Below are positions 45,300 through 55,455 of a stretch of 64,000 bases of DNA, piece after piece; the first letter of the stretch is position 1, and every line of letters begins with the position of its first letter. The position numbers and the translations under genes are program-made. Source of the stretch: Undaria pinnatifida (taxonomy: Eukaryota > Sar > Phaeophyceae > Laminariales > Alariaceae); contig JABAKD010000020.1 of assembly GCA_012845835.1 (NCBI GenBank), forward strand, positions 8,490,415 through 8,554,414, written 5' to 3'. A model generated the notes under the pieces. It saw only the letters and a program-made list of their open reading frames with translations, had not been told where the DNA came from and made no database searches.

Positions 45300-46620
45300 T
45301 AAAAGATTGAAAAATGTCATACTTGTGTTTTCTCTTCGTCTTGAAGAAACATGGTTGGAGCCACTGCACCGACGTCGGCGACGGTGGTTTGCCGTGCCAC
45401 ATCTCGTAGGGAGATTTCATGTCTTTATTTGAGGTCGTAGCAGTGCGATTGAGATTGTCTCAGGCAAAATGATGAGCTTCAGCCCACAGCCGCTCCGTCG
45501 ACGGCAAATCTTGGCCGACGAAAGACGATTTTGCCTGGATCATCGACGTCTTGGCTAACTGCTCGATAAGTGCTAGCCCACGTTCTGCTACACCATTCAA
45601 CTGCGGTGTGTTCGCTGACGTAAACTCGCGCTTGATTCCGTTTTTGTTGCAGATCTCTGCAAACTCTCCGTACATCAGTTCAGGCGCGTCATCAGAACGG
45701 ATGATTCCTATCAGACCATCCTGGCTAGTATCAGCGATGTACTGAAGTAGCCTTGCCGGGGCTTCAGATTTTGATTTCATGAAGTATTCCCGCGACATTC
45801 GTGTGGCATCGTCACGAAAAATGATACCATACAGGCTTCCACCGATCGAAGCGACAGGCTTCTTCCCCGTCGAATCAACGAAAACTCTCCCGTTTTTCTT
45901 ATCTGAACGAGAGTTTGTGGACTTGGGCACCGGTGCGCTGTACCCTTTCGCTGCTGAACATCCCACGCACGGGAGCAGCTTCACCCCAGGTTTCAGCTTG
46001 ACGCCTTGCTGCTCCGCCGACTTCCTCAACAAACGGGGGTGGGTGTGGGAGGTAGTGCGATGATAGTGGTTAATATCCACATCGGTGGTGGGCATACGCC
46101 CGGGTGTAAGAACTGCGCAGGCTATCTCGTTGCCATCCACCCTACGGCCATGTCCGACGTACATGTCCCCGTAAGGGGGCAATAGGATCTCTTGACCAGT
46201 ATCTTTTTGGTGGATGGTGAGTCCGGGGTCATCGATACTAAACTTGTACCGATGTTTGACGGCCTTCGACACCGAAATGAGGTTGAAATCAAGCTCAGGT
46301 GAGAACTCTACTTCTTTGAACTCCATGCGCATGGCAGGTTGGCCATCGCCCGAAGGGAATTCGAGGGTAAGGTCGCCTAGACCTTTTATGCGAAGCAGTT
46401 TACCGCCACCAGCAACGCTAAGTTGCTTGTTGCATGGTCGGAAGTTAGTCATTTTCTCGGAGCTACGGGTAAAGATGCCCGAGGCTCCAGTATCAAAGTG
46501 CCAACGTTCCGATTTAACCCCGGCCTGCAGAGCCAGTTCCCCTACACCACCGATTGGACCACCATCATCACACTTGCCTGGTTGGTACCCACACCCTGCA
46601 TGATCCAGCTCCACCGCCAT
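45300..46620 (-). pseudogene. pol: Copia Pol fragment: protease and integrase, with internal TGA and 3' truncation
   Basis: The frame opens 46620-45460. It shows the aspartic protease motif WHFDTGASGIF (about 40-50), the integrase zinc-binding H-H-C-C region (HYHRTTSHTH ... LLPCVGC), the core aspartates VFVDSTG and RSDDAP, and the glutamate in GVAERGLALIE. After AEAHHFA there is an in-frame TGA, then DNLNRTATTS and SPYEMWHGKPP, a typical copia integrase continuation. Homology ends at about 45300. Pol lies +1 relative to gag. The stop and truncation make it non-functional. Confidence 0.88.
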
Positions 46621-48016
46621 AAACCCAGACGCGACGCAACTCGAAGTCGTCGATCCTGAATCTGAGTCCGGGTTCCGCTTGCGGGTCGGGTAGCTCTATC
46701 ACCATGTTGGCGTGCATGTCGGTAGACGAAGGACACTTATCCTCGTCGTGCCCCCGACCGTTGCACCGCTTGCAGAGCTGTGTGGTGCAGTCGCGGGCGA
46801 AGTGGCCTCGAAGCCCACACTTGTAGCACTGCGGTCCCTTTGCCGCAGGCTTGTTGTCCTCAGCGCCGTTTCCGTCGCCGGACTTCTTCTCGGCGTGCTT
46901 GCCTCCTCGGCCGCCTCCGCGGCCCCCGCGCTTCCCGCCAGGGTGTCCGCGTCCCCCGCCCCCACCACGCCCGTCAACAACGAGCGCATGGGCTGCGGAG
47001 TTCTTCTGCCTCCGAGAGCGCAGAAGGTTGTATTGGGATTCGATGGTATGTATCACCTCATCCCGGTCGAAGGACAGTCTTCGACTCAGCTGCCGTATCT
47101 CGAAGTCGTACTCCGACACAGGCAGACCAGCAACAAACGTGCAGAGGGTGGTTTGTTCATCAACATCAATACCCGCAGTGTGCATTTTCATCACGTGTTC
47201 CTCGAGATTGTACAATCTCGGGATCGGGTCAACTCCCTTTTCGACTTTAAAATCACTGAGCGTCTTCCGCAGAGAGATTTGATCCCCGGTGCTCTTGGGG
47301 CAATAGTACTTCACAGTTTCTTCCCAACATTTTCCGGGGGACTTGCTCCGTTGGAAACGCCCGACATCTATTGTTAGGTGGAATGCCTGGGACAGGAAGA
47401 ACCAGGCTCTAAGATGTCGTTCATAAACTAGTGCGGGCACTCCTTCCCGGAGGAAATCGCTCTTCGATTTGAGTTGGTCGCCGACGTCGAGATGAGACTC
47501 GGCGTACAGAACACTGTCGAAGTCCTGGAACATCGCATACGTATGCACTTTCTGCTGAAAAATGTGAAACTGCTTTCTGTCTCGTAGCTGCGGTGGATTC
47601 ATCTTCATGGGAGCTCGAAAAGATCTTCGGCTCCCGTGTGTCACAGCGGACTCACCTTGGAGACCGTAGTCTCCGTCCAACCCGCTTTGGGCACTCCCTA
47701 TTGATTGATCCTCCCGTGGACCAACCTCCATGGGCACAGAAGGGTTGACAGGGCCCACTCGGGATGTTGGTGACGCAGGATCTTCTACCTCGCCACTCGC
47801 AGCAGACGCCTCATGCGCCTCCCCATCCGGACTTGTCTTGTCTTCTACACCTTGCTGGGCCATCATCTGGGCCAGCATCTTCATGGTCTGCTCGTGCTGA
47901 ACGCGTTGTGCGTCAGCGCGTTCCGCGGCTGCCCTCTCGGCCGCCGCGCGTGACTCCCTCTCCTCCGCCAGCTGCGCTCTCAGCTCGGCGAGTTGATCTT
48001 CCACAGAAATAGCCAT
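46568..48016 (-). CDS. gag: Copia Gag with two CCHC zinc knuckles
   Basis: This 482-residue frame has a coiled-coil-like N-terminus rich in Glu, Arg and Ala (about 5-55). A gag core carries YERHLRAWFFLSQ, TLCTFVAGLPVSEYDFEI and a SRRLSFDRDEVIHTIE block. A basic GGRGG linker follows, then two CX2CX4HX4C knuckles at 397-410 (CYKCGLRGHFARDC) and 415-428 (CKRCNGRGHDEDKC). Gag coats retroelement RNA in virus-like particles. The frame ends at 46568, overlapping the start of the pol frame by about 50 bp in a different phase. Confidence 0.9.
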   Translation of the reverse strand: MAISVEDQLAELRAQLAEERESRAAAERAAAERADAQRVQHEQTMKMLAQMMAQQGVEDKTSPDGEAHEASAASGEVEDPASPTSRVGPVNPSVPMEVGPREDQSIGSAQSGLDGDYGLQGESAVTHGSRRSFRAPMKMNPPQLRDRKQFHIFQQKVHTYAMFQDFDSVLYAESHLDVGDQLKSKSDFLREGVPALVYERHLRAWFFLSQAFHLTIDVGRFQRSKSPGKCWEETVKYYCPKSTGDQISLRKTLSDFKVEKGVDPIPRLYNLEEHVMKMHTAGIDVDEQTTLCTFVAGLPVSEYDFEIRQLSRRLSFDRDEVIHTIESQYNLLRSRRQKNSAAHALVVDGRGGGGGRGHPGGKRGGRGGGRGGKHAEKKSGDGNGAEDNKPAAKGPQCYKCGLRGHFARDCTTQLCKRCNGRGHDEDKCPSSTDMHANMVIELPDPQAEPGLRFRIDDFELRRVWVYGGGAGSCRVWVPTRQV

Positions 48017-48357
48017 GGTCTCACTTTGGTACCAACAATTCTAGAATGTTTAGTTCCGACCGCGCCGGTTAGCGTCGACTCACCCCGCTGGGCTGCCGAA
48101 TGGCTTCTCTTTTAAGTTCGTGTATTATCGGTTGTCACACACCCGCGAGGGAAAGTTAACAGGAGGAACAGTAAAAGGAGTGAGAGCCTCGCGGCTCGTC
48201 ACAGCACACACAGATCCAAGGACATGAACGAATAGCCCAAGAAACCATACTCCGAACCGACACGTAACTGTCACTGCTTTGCGGCGAGTCTACTCAAACA
48301 TGCCATCAGTGAGTACGACCGATTAAATGATTAAAACTCAACTTTGCGAGTAATTTG

Positions 48358-48412
48358 CAAGGACATCGCCAGGAAGGGGGCGGGGGGCGGGGGGGCGCGG
48401 GGGGGCGAGTCT
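48358..48412. repeat. G-rich, quadruplex-forming stretch
   Basis: Several runs of 4-7 G separated by one or two bases on the plus strand, upstream of the copia element. Confidence 0.75.
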
Positions 48413-48779
48413 CAGTCTTGCTATTTGACGAAATTCGAGCACAATCCCGCTCTCTACAAGATGGGTCCTATTAAAGGTGTTTCTTGGGAGGATCCTTGTC
48501 GATAGGATCCTCCAAAGGGACAGGTGTTTCTATCGCGAGACCACAGCTGACAGCAGTACAAAACCCAGCAGGTAGTAGATTCTCTTATTATTGTTATTGA
48601 GCAAGACTTGCTGATAATTGGTCAGGATACAAGAGTGATCGAGATGGGGGAGTAGAGGAGGGGGGGGATGGAGCTTGGCTCTGGCCAAGCTCCAAATACC
48701 GGCTCTCGTACTGGCAAGGTATCCAAACTTCATGCCAAACGTCAATCCTGAGTGCAAGCTGTTAACTGCCTACGTCGGG

Positions 48780-49231
48780 ATAATTCCAAAACCGTCAGAT
48801 GTATCCCCTTGAAGGATTTAGAGTTTCCACGTACAGATTGAGCTGCCCCGCCCGTCCCGCCTCCCCCCCCCCCTCCCGCTCCCTCTTGCTCAAACCCAGG
48901 CCCCCACGTCCTCAAAAACTCCGCCCTCATCTCACCGGTTATTCGACTTACAGGATTCACTTGATAAACTGATGCATTTCCTTCCACAGCTGTCAGATTT
49001 TGCCCCCCTCAAAAACGGGTTTTATAGTATCCGCGCACAGACTGACTAACATCAACTTGTTGACCCTATTAGCTACAATGTAGTTGCAAGGGGAGTCGCC
49101 GACCTATATCCTTAATGAGGACACACAACTCGTAATACGCGCGATCGGAGTATCACACACATCTTGCAAAGATGAGTTTCGACAAAATCTTCGATTTCAC
49201 AGCTAGCTGCTGGAGGGTATTTTTATTTTAA
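48780..49231 (+). repeat. Micro-ORF repeat, copy D
   Basis: Same layout as copy B: a C-rich sub-unit, then the body, then ATG at 49172. The peptide reads MSFDKIFDFTASCWRVFLF. A short insertion duplicating 'agctgctgg' disrupts the usual LTAGVYF end, so this copy is decaying. Confidence 0.8.
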
Positions 49232-49557
49232 TAATATTTGTACGTGCCGAATCCTGGATCGCACGACAGCCGTCCTAGACATTATATTGATTCTGAATCT
49301 CACGATCACGATTCCGAATCGCACAACAAATGAAGTAACGTAAATAACACTTTAAGTTATAAACCGAGATATAAGTTATCATCAGAGATAGGCGGTTGAT
49401 CTATACTGGTAGCTCATAGGATAGCTGATGCCTTGTGGAACACTGCAACAGTTCCTGTAAAATGTGTCGACGTGTTCGCCTGTCACCAGACAACAATAAT
49501 AGTTGTTTGCAATATTGATATTTTACCCAGATGTTGTATAGTTCGCGCATAGTACAA

Positions 49558-49630
49558 ATATATCATGAAAATTAAAATACACTCCAGCTGTGAGATCGAA
49601 TATTTTGTCGAAACTCATCTTTGCAAGCTG
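49558..49630 (-). repeat. Micro-ORF repeat, copy E (peptide end only)
   Basis: On the minus strand from 49618 the frame reads MSFDKIFDLTAGVYFNFHDI and continues without an early stop. The upstream body of the repeat is absent; a SINE fragment starts just after it at 49665. Confidence 0.75.
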
Positions 49631-49664
49631 TGTGTGATAAATATATGCATTGCGTTGCATTGCA

Positions 49665-49815
49665 CAGTTTTTTGTTTAGTTTTTGCTCACGCACTCCCGT
49701 CTATTTTCTTGGCACTTTTTCTTCGTCCTTCTTGCTCACTACGCAACTCAGATCCAGAGTCACTCAAGCAAGCTCTTCCCCCCCCTCCCCACTACGGTAC
49801 GCGCCCAAATTTTAT
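49665..49815 (-). mobile_element. SINE copy 4 (fragment)
   Basis: 'caactcagatccagagtcac' and 'ccccactacggtacgcgccc' match the SINE body; the tRNA-like head is missing. Confidence 0.55.
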
Positions 49816-50257
49816 CACAGCAGTGTGCGCTATTAATAGTGTACGACATGTATATACAAGCTAAGCTCAAAAATCGGTGCGCTTCGCGCCGCCATATTTT
49901 TCCCTATTGGGCTGCGCCAGGTGAAGGTCATTTCGTAGATGGTACAAACAGTTGCATTCGTCACGGTATCGTGTCGGGGGGTCGCCGCTTTTGTCCCAGA
50001 CTCGTTGGAGCAATAGAAGAGGCGGTGTGATTTTTTTGCTGTCGCTGTGGTGCCTGTCTGTGCTGCTGCGATTTAGGTCGTTTGCCGGTCAACTAACTGA
50101 ATGGAGAAGGCGGGCTTCGTGTTGTGTTGTTGTGTGTTGCTTCCTCCTTGTTGTGCTCCTCGCTGCTGATCTATTGCTATTGTGAGGTAGATGTCTGCTG
50201 CTTCGAGAACCAAGTTGCACCGATTTCGCACTCGATTAGTGCTGAATCCTGCAATTG
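49816..50257. other. Gene-free stretch
   Basis: No exon or shared repeat recognised. Confidence 0.4.
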
Positions 50258-50336
50258 TGTGATCTATCATACGTTGTGTGATCTATCATGCGTTGTATGA
50301 TCTATCATACGTTGTGTGATATATCATACGTTGAAT
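50258..50336. repeat. About four copies of a 20-bp tandem repeat
   Basis: Units of 'gtgtgatctatcatacgtt' with one or two changes each. Confidence 0.85.
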
Positions 50337-50503
50337 CTACAGCCTCGCTGCTAGTATGAGATGACAGTCACCGCCTGTGATCCACTTCGAATCCATAACT
50401 GCTTTATTATTAACAGGCTAGTATGAGATGATAATCACTGAACTTGCTGAATCTCCTGAGGTTGGTTTGATCTCCCTACGAAAAAACCTAGCCGACCTAA
50501 TCA

Positions 50504-52035
50504 ATGGAATACCCGGAGCTTGGGCTCCCACGCTGTACGGGGCAGTATCGACTCGGGGGGGAATCATTTCGTCTCCGGGTTGAAGAATTTCTGAACCAGG
50601 AATTGGACCCTCTATCCTCTTGGGGTGGCGCTGGGTTTATAAGCGAACTTCAGGCGTTCCGCGATCAAGCGGTGGGGTTAGGGCTTCCACACCGTCCGGG
50701 GCGGTATCGACCCGGGGGAATTCTGTCTTCGCCGTCTGCTTTACGAAGTTGTAGAGATATGGAAGGATTTCTGAATCGGGCGCTGGCTTTATGTACGCGC
50801 CTCAGCCAATCAGCGATCGGCTGGTGGGGTTGGGGTTCCACACTGTGTGACGCGGTACCGACCCGGGGGATTTTCGTCCCCGGGTTGTCGGAGTTTTAGA
50901 TGCACGAAAGTATTTACGTACTGGGGGTGAGGCCCTATCCTCCCTTGGTGGCGCTGGTTCTATGTACATCTCCCCAGCCAATCAGCGATCAGCCAGTGGC
51001 GTTGGGCTTTCCACACCGTGTGGGGAGTATCAATCCGGGGGAACGCCTTTTACTTCCCCGTGTTGTCGGAGTTGTACGTGCTTGGAAGGGTTCCTGATCC
51101 GGGGATGGGATTCTACCCTCACCAGGTGGCGCTGGCTTTATGTACGAGCCCCAGTCAATCAGCGATCAGACAATGGCGTTGGGATTCCACACCGTGCGGG
51201 GCGGTGTCGACCCGTGAGATCGCCCTTAACGCCCCCACTATGTCGGAATTGTAGAGATGCGGAGTGATTTATGAACCGGGGATGGTGCCCTATCCTCTCC
51301 GGGTGGCCTGGCTCTACCGCTCAAGCCAGTCAGCGATCAGGCAATGGGATTGGGGATTCCGTATAGTGCGGGGCGGCGCCGGGAGAGCTCGATTTTCGCC
51401 CCCGGTTCATTTGGAGTTGTAGAGACGCGGTAGGATGTATGAACCGGGGATGGATTTTTATCTTCCCCGGGTGCGGCGGGACTTGGGGGGTTGACCCGAG
51501 GGGCAACTCCCGCCGCTCGCCCGCGTTCCCTATTGTGGACGGCGCTGGCTCTTTGGGCTCTAACCAATCAGCGATTGGCAAACGTGATTGGGTTTTTCAG
51601 CACCGTGTGAGGCGGTGTCGACCAGGGCGGTCGTCTTCATCGTCCCCGGGATGTCGGAAATGTAGAAGTACGGAAGTATTTCTGAACCAGGGATAAGTCC
51701 CTATCCTCCCCTGGTTGCACTGGCTCTATGAGCTCAAGCCAATCAGCAATCAGCCAATGGGGTTGGGATTTTCGCACCAGGCGGGGAGGTGTCGAACCAG
51801 GAGAACTCGATTTCGTCCCCGGGTTTTCGGATTGGTAGAGATATGGTAGGATGTCTCAGGCGGGGATGGGGCCCTATCTTCCCCGGGTGCGGCGGGACTG
51901 GGGAAATTGACCCGAGGGGCGACTCCCGCCGAGGGTCAAACCCCGCCGCGCGCCCGGCGCCCCCCCGTTGGCCGAGGGCGGGCGGGGGGGCTCACTCGAC
52001 CAATGGGATTGGGGCTTGCAAAACGCAGGGATGAA
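50504..52035 (+). repeat. Satellite-like array of about 175-bp units with CCAAT boxes
   Basis: About eight degenerate units carry, in order, 'agccaatcagcgatc', 'gttgggattccacaccgtgc', 'ggggcggtatcgacccgggg', 'gttgtcggagttgtagagat', 'gatttctgaaccggggatgg' and 'gccctatcctccc'. Spacings between the CCAAT positions (50806, 50978, 51155, 51326, 51564, 51739) are 172, 177, 171, 238 and 175 bp. The frames through it are repeat by-products with no recognised protein. Confidence 0.85.
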
Positions 52036-53089
52036 ATAATTTGCCTATTATATTATTATTTATTTGTCCGTGTTTTGTAGTAGGGTACAGGAGAGGATGC
52101 AGTAAGCCACCACGCCCGTGAGGCTATCTTGCTTTGCGATTTTCCGGCTCATGATTCGGCCATCGCTGCTTTATGGTGTTCTTTGTGGTCGTAGGCCTGC
52201 CGGGCGTATTCTGCATTTTGGCACTTTTCAAACTGGCCACAACGAGTTGAAGACTTGCATGCAATCATCAGCGTGCTGGGTTTTTTGTTGTTGTACTTAA
52301 GCACGTAGCATATTCGGAACCAAAATCTTCCACCTCAAAACGACGGAACTGCACCATGTGAAATTCTTCTTCCCACACACCCGTTGTTCTATGATGCCCG
52401 ACGTCTCTCTACGACAAACGGACCTTGACAACAATAATAGTTAACGATGTGATTTACGGTTCGACGCCTCACAGGGTATTGAAGCCTCAACGATTGCCCC
52501 CCGCCCCCCTTTAGAGCCAGGTCATAGTCGGATCTCCTCTAGAATTACATCGCGCCGCCGACCGATATTTCGGGGTCTCGATCCCCCGACCTCTCGTTCG
52601 TGTGAATCGGGTGGTGTGGCCATCCTTTCTTGGCGGCGCAGGCCTGTGGGTCAGTTCCATATTTTTTTCGGCTACACGTTGTTCGCTCCCCCCCCCCTGC
52701 CCCCCTTTCTGGTGACAAGGCGACATCTCCAGTGTCTGGCGTTAGCCGAACCCTCCCCACCCCAACTGGTCTGTCTCGCCTCCTTTTCGGGTTTCTTGAC
52801 GGGACTTCGTAGGTTCACATGCTACTATTGTAGATATTATGTGGTGCAGGCTGGGGAGTCGAGTCGTTGACTACGTTCTAGCTTGGAAAACCTGCGCTCC
52901 CGTGCTTCTTCCATGCATCAATACGTGCACTTGCAGGAGTAAGTAGTATGCCATGCGGGCCACCGTACAGAGCAAGTCAGCCGCGCGACACTTGGCACTT
53001 TGCAGTACACGTGGAATGGAAAATAGGTTGTGTTAGCATCCTTGCTTGTGCATGTTATGACCCCTCCCATCATAAAAAAACTCACCCAC
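52036..53089. other. Gene-free stretch
   Basis: Open frames here show no motif I recognise. No repeat is shared with the rest of the window. Confidence 0.4.
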
Positions 53090-53187
53090 ATAGTATATTA
53101 CGAGTACCAACAACGCAGCTTGCAAAGATGAGTATTGACCCGAAATTCGTCGAACTCACGGCTGACGTCCTTGAAATATTTTGGTAA
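53090..53187 (+). CDS. Divergent micro-ORF, MSIDPKFVELTADVLEIFW
   Basis: From the ATG at 53128 the frame encodes 19 residues, preceded in frame by TTQLAK. It matches the other copies in pattern (TQLAKMSxDxxFxxLTAxV), while the DNA between the shared 'cttgcaaagatgagt' and the end has changed at many codon positions. The rest of the repeat body is not present. Whether it is translated is unknown. Confidence 0.45.
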
Positions 53188-53654
53188 AATATTGGATATA
53201 AAAGAGCGACACCCAACCGTCGACGCGTTGTCTACAACTGATAAAATACATGATACTTTCGTTGTTTTCGTTTTTTTTTCGTCCTCCGGCGGATGGGAAA
53301 AAATGAGGATTAAGGTCACCACGCTTCCGCGAATTGTCATACATGTCGATCACCCGTGATAAAATCGCACCCGTCATACCACGTCTATATTATATCGGGC
53401 TTGACACAATAATCTATCTTAGCGGGGAAAAAACAGTTTGTAAAAAAAATGTACCAGGTACAATGCCAGGTACCAGTACCTTACATCATATCATAGCAAC
53501 TCCTGTTCTTGAAAAGGTCGATATTTCGTTGATTCTCTGAAAATACACGAAGGTCTCAATCACACCTAGGCAGTAGTCAAACCAAAAAGGCACACGATGC
53601 CAACAGGTGACATAAAAAGGTACCACACCGCCGCATCACAGCCTGCAAAACTGT
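53188..53654. other. Gene-free stretch
   Basis: Nothing recognisable apart from several GGTACCAGGTA-like words near 53450-53475. Confidence 0.4.
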
Positions 53655-53895
53655 ATCTCAACGTTTCTTGTTTTTTTTTTTTCATCATGTTTTTCACTTC
53701 CAGCTCTAACTCAACTCTTAGGAGGTTTTACCCCCCGCGACCTTCTGGAAAAAAAAAAAAAAAAAACGTGGGCACAGGTGTCTTTCCTTCTCCCCTCCGG
53801 TACGTGCCTTCGTTTCTACCGCGCACAGGGTTCATTCAGCATTCTCACTTTCAGCTTCTTTTGGTCGTCGACGATTAGCGTCGAATTTCGCCTGA
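53655..53895 (-). mobile_element. SINE copy 5 (fragment)
   Basis: 'ccggtacgtgccttcgtttc' and 'gtcgtcgacgattagcgtcg' match the SINE body, interrupted by a long A-run (53748-53766). An A-rich end on the minus strand lies at 53668-53680. Confidence 0.5.
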
Positions 53896-53984
53896 TTTTC
53901 TTTCAACCTGTTCGGTTGAATTCACTGTATGCGTGGGTGTTGTCCGATATCATACCGTTTCTTCCAGGACCGTTCACCGGCCGG

Positions 53985-54480
53985 CGTCACTTTTCGCGGG
54001 TCGGCCCGGGTCAAGGTGACCCGACCAAACCGTGAGATTTTAAAACCTCCTGACCCGACTCTACCTGACCGGGGAGATTTCGAACACCTCGTGGCCCCGC
54101 CCGATTCGACCCGACAGACGTGATCCGACCCGACCCGACCCGACCCGTGAGATTTAAAACCTCCTGACCCGACTCGACCCGACCCGCAAGATTTCGAACA
54201 CCCCGTCACCCCGCCCGATTCGACCGAGACTTGACCCGACCCGACCCGTGAGATTTGAAAATCTCCTGACCCGACTCGACCCAACCAGCGAGATTTCGAA
54301 CACCTCGTGACCCCGTCCGATTCGACCCGACAGCCGTGACCCGGTCCGACCCATGAGATTTGAACACCTCCTGACTAGATTCGACCCGACTCGACCCGAC
54401 CCGACTCGACTTGACCCACGAGATTTCGAACACCTCTTGACCCGACCCGACTCGACCTGCGAGATTTTGGAAGCCCCCAA
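53985..54480. repeat. Minisatellite of CGACC-rich units
   Basis: Units of roughly 100-115 bp are built from 'gacccgacccgacccgtgag', 'atttgaaaacctcctgaccc', 'gcgagatttcgaacacctcg' and 'ccccgcccgattcgacccga'. The Arg/Gly/Val-rich frames on the minus strand are artefacts of the repeat. Confidence 0.85.
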
Positions 54481-55331
54481 TACCCGACCCAAAACGAAAA
54501 AAAGTGTGGCTTCCCCCTCCCCTAATGACATCTACGGTCGTAGCACCCCCAGGAAGTACGTGAGGGTCCTCTGCCAAATCATAGATAGAGGGAGAGAGAT
54601 ACAACTAAACTCCGTCGTCATGAGCTACGAAACACCTACTAAGACGTGGTCTGTGGTGTCGGCAAAATACAACGTAGACGAAAAAAGAAACGAAGAAAGC
54701 ATGCAAGACCGAACGTTCCAAAGTACGGAAAAGCAGAAAAATACGTAAGATAAACAAAAAGGAAGACAACACAGAGGAGGAGGCAAAACACACACAAGGT
54801 ATAGTCTTCGAATACGCAGGGGGGGAACTACAAAAGAGGCACACCAATAAAAATGTAAAAAAAAATAATAAAAAAAAAGCTACAACGCGAAATAAACTAG
54901 TACGACACAGGTACGCAATATTCGAGGCGGGCAGCAGCGGTCTCAGTTCCATTTACCACGCACCCCGTGAAACTAACACCAACACGGTTGTAGTACTTTC
55001 GCAAAAAAAAAAAAAGCGCTCACGTACAGGTGTGGACCCACGGGACTATTCACACTTCTCCGTCTACTTTCCACAGCTGATCTTCTACTGCACGAACACC
55101 AAGAAGACGACACATAGCACAACTACACAGGGTCGAGACGCACGTGGTATTGCGTCGGTGCATGATACCCACATTAGTACCCTACAAATACCAACCTTGA
55201 GTGCACGATTATACCCAGAGCAGTACGAACATGACAAAAATATGAGCCGTAGTGGACGAACTTCTCACTACTGCTGTATTGTTCGTAAATACGAGCGCGC
55301 CGAGGCTAGCTACACAGACTACAACAGTTGA
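54481..55331 (+). other. Unrecognised coding-like frames after the minisatellite
   Basis: Two plus-strand frames (to 54748 and 55032-55331) read like protein rather than repeat: one contains KYVRVLCQIIDRGREIQLNS and the other DYSHFSVYFPQLIFYC. I recognise neither. They could be a decayed mobile-element or gene fragment. Confidence 0.25.
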
Positions 55332-55374
55332 CCACCCCCTGGCCTGAATGCTACTGGTTAGGCCAAATATCACT

Positions 55375-55455
55375 CATCAGACAGATCACGATCTAGATAG
55401 TCTACAGCAGATGCTATAATACATCTATCTGCCGTTGTGAGACGTTGATCCGTCG
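55375..55455 (+). repeat. Inverse partner of 61425-61505
   Basis: 'cagatcacgatctagata' and 'catctatctgccgttgtgag' recur as reverse complements at 61425-61505. Confidence 0.5.

Larger units (their letters stand above)
45296..48165 (-). mobile_element. Truncated Ty1/copia LTR retrotransposon
   Basis: It contains gag, protease and integrase in copia order but is cut off shortly after the integrase core, so reverse transcriptase, RNase H and the 3' LTR are missing. Upstream of gag a 115-bp stretch (48047-48161) starts TGTT and ends AACA on the minus strand and may be the 5' LTR. A TTGGTACCAAAGTGAG stretch follows it as a possible primer binding site. No second LTR exists to confirm this. Confidence 0.85.

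Noticed and set aside
46712-47377. 221-residue plus-strand frame antisense to copia gag
   Set aside because: The opposite strand carries a clear Gag with zinc knuckles; the antisense frame has no family motif.
53922-54604. Gly/Arg/Val/Ser repeat proteins on the minus strand
   Set aside because: These are by-products of the CGACC-rich minisatellite.
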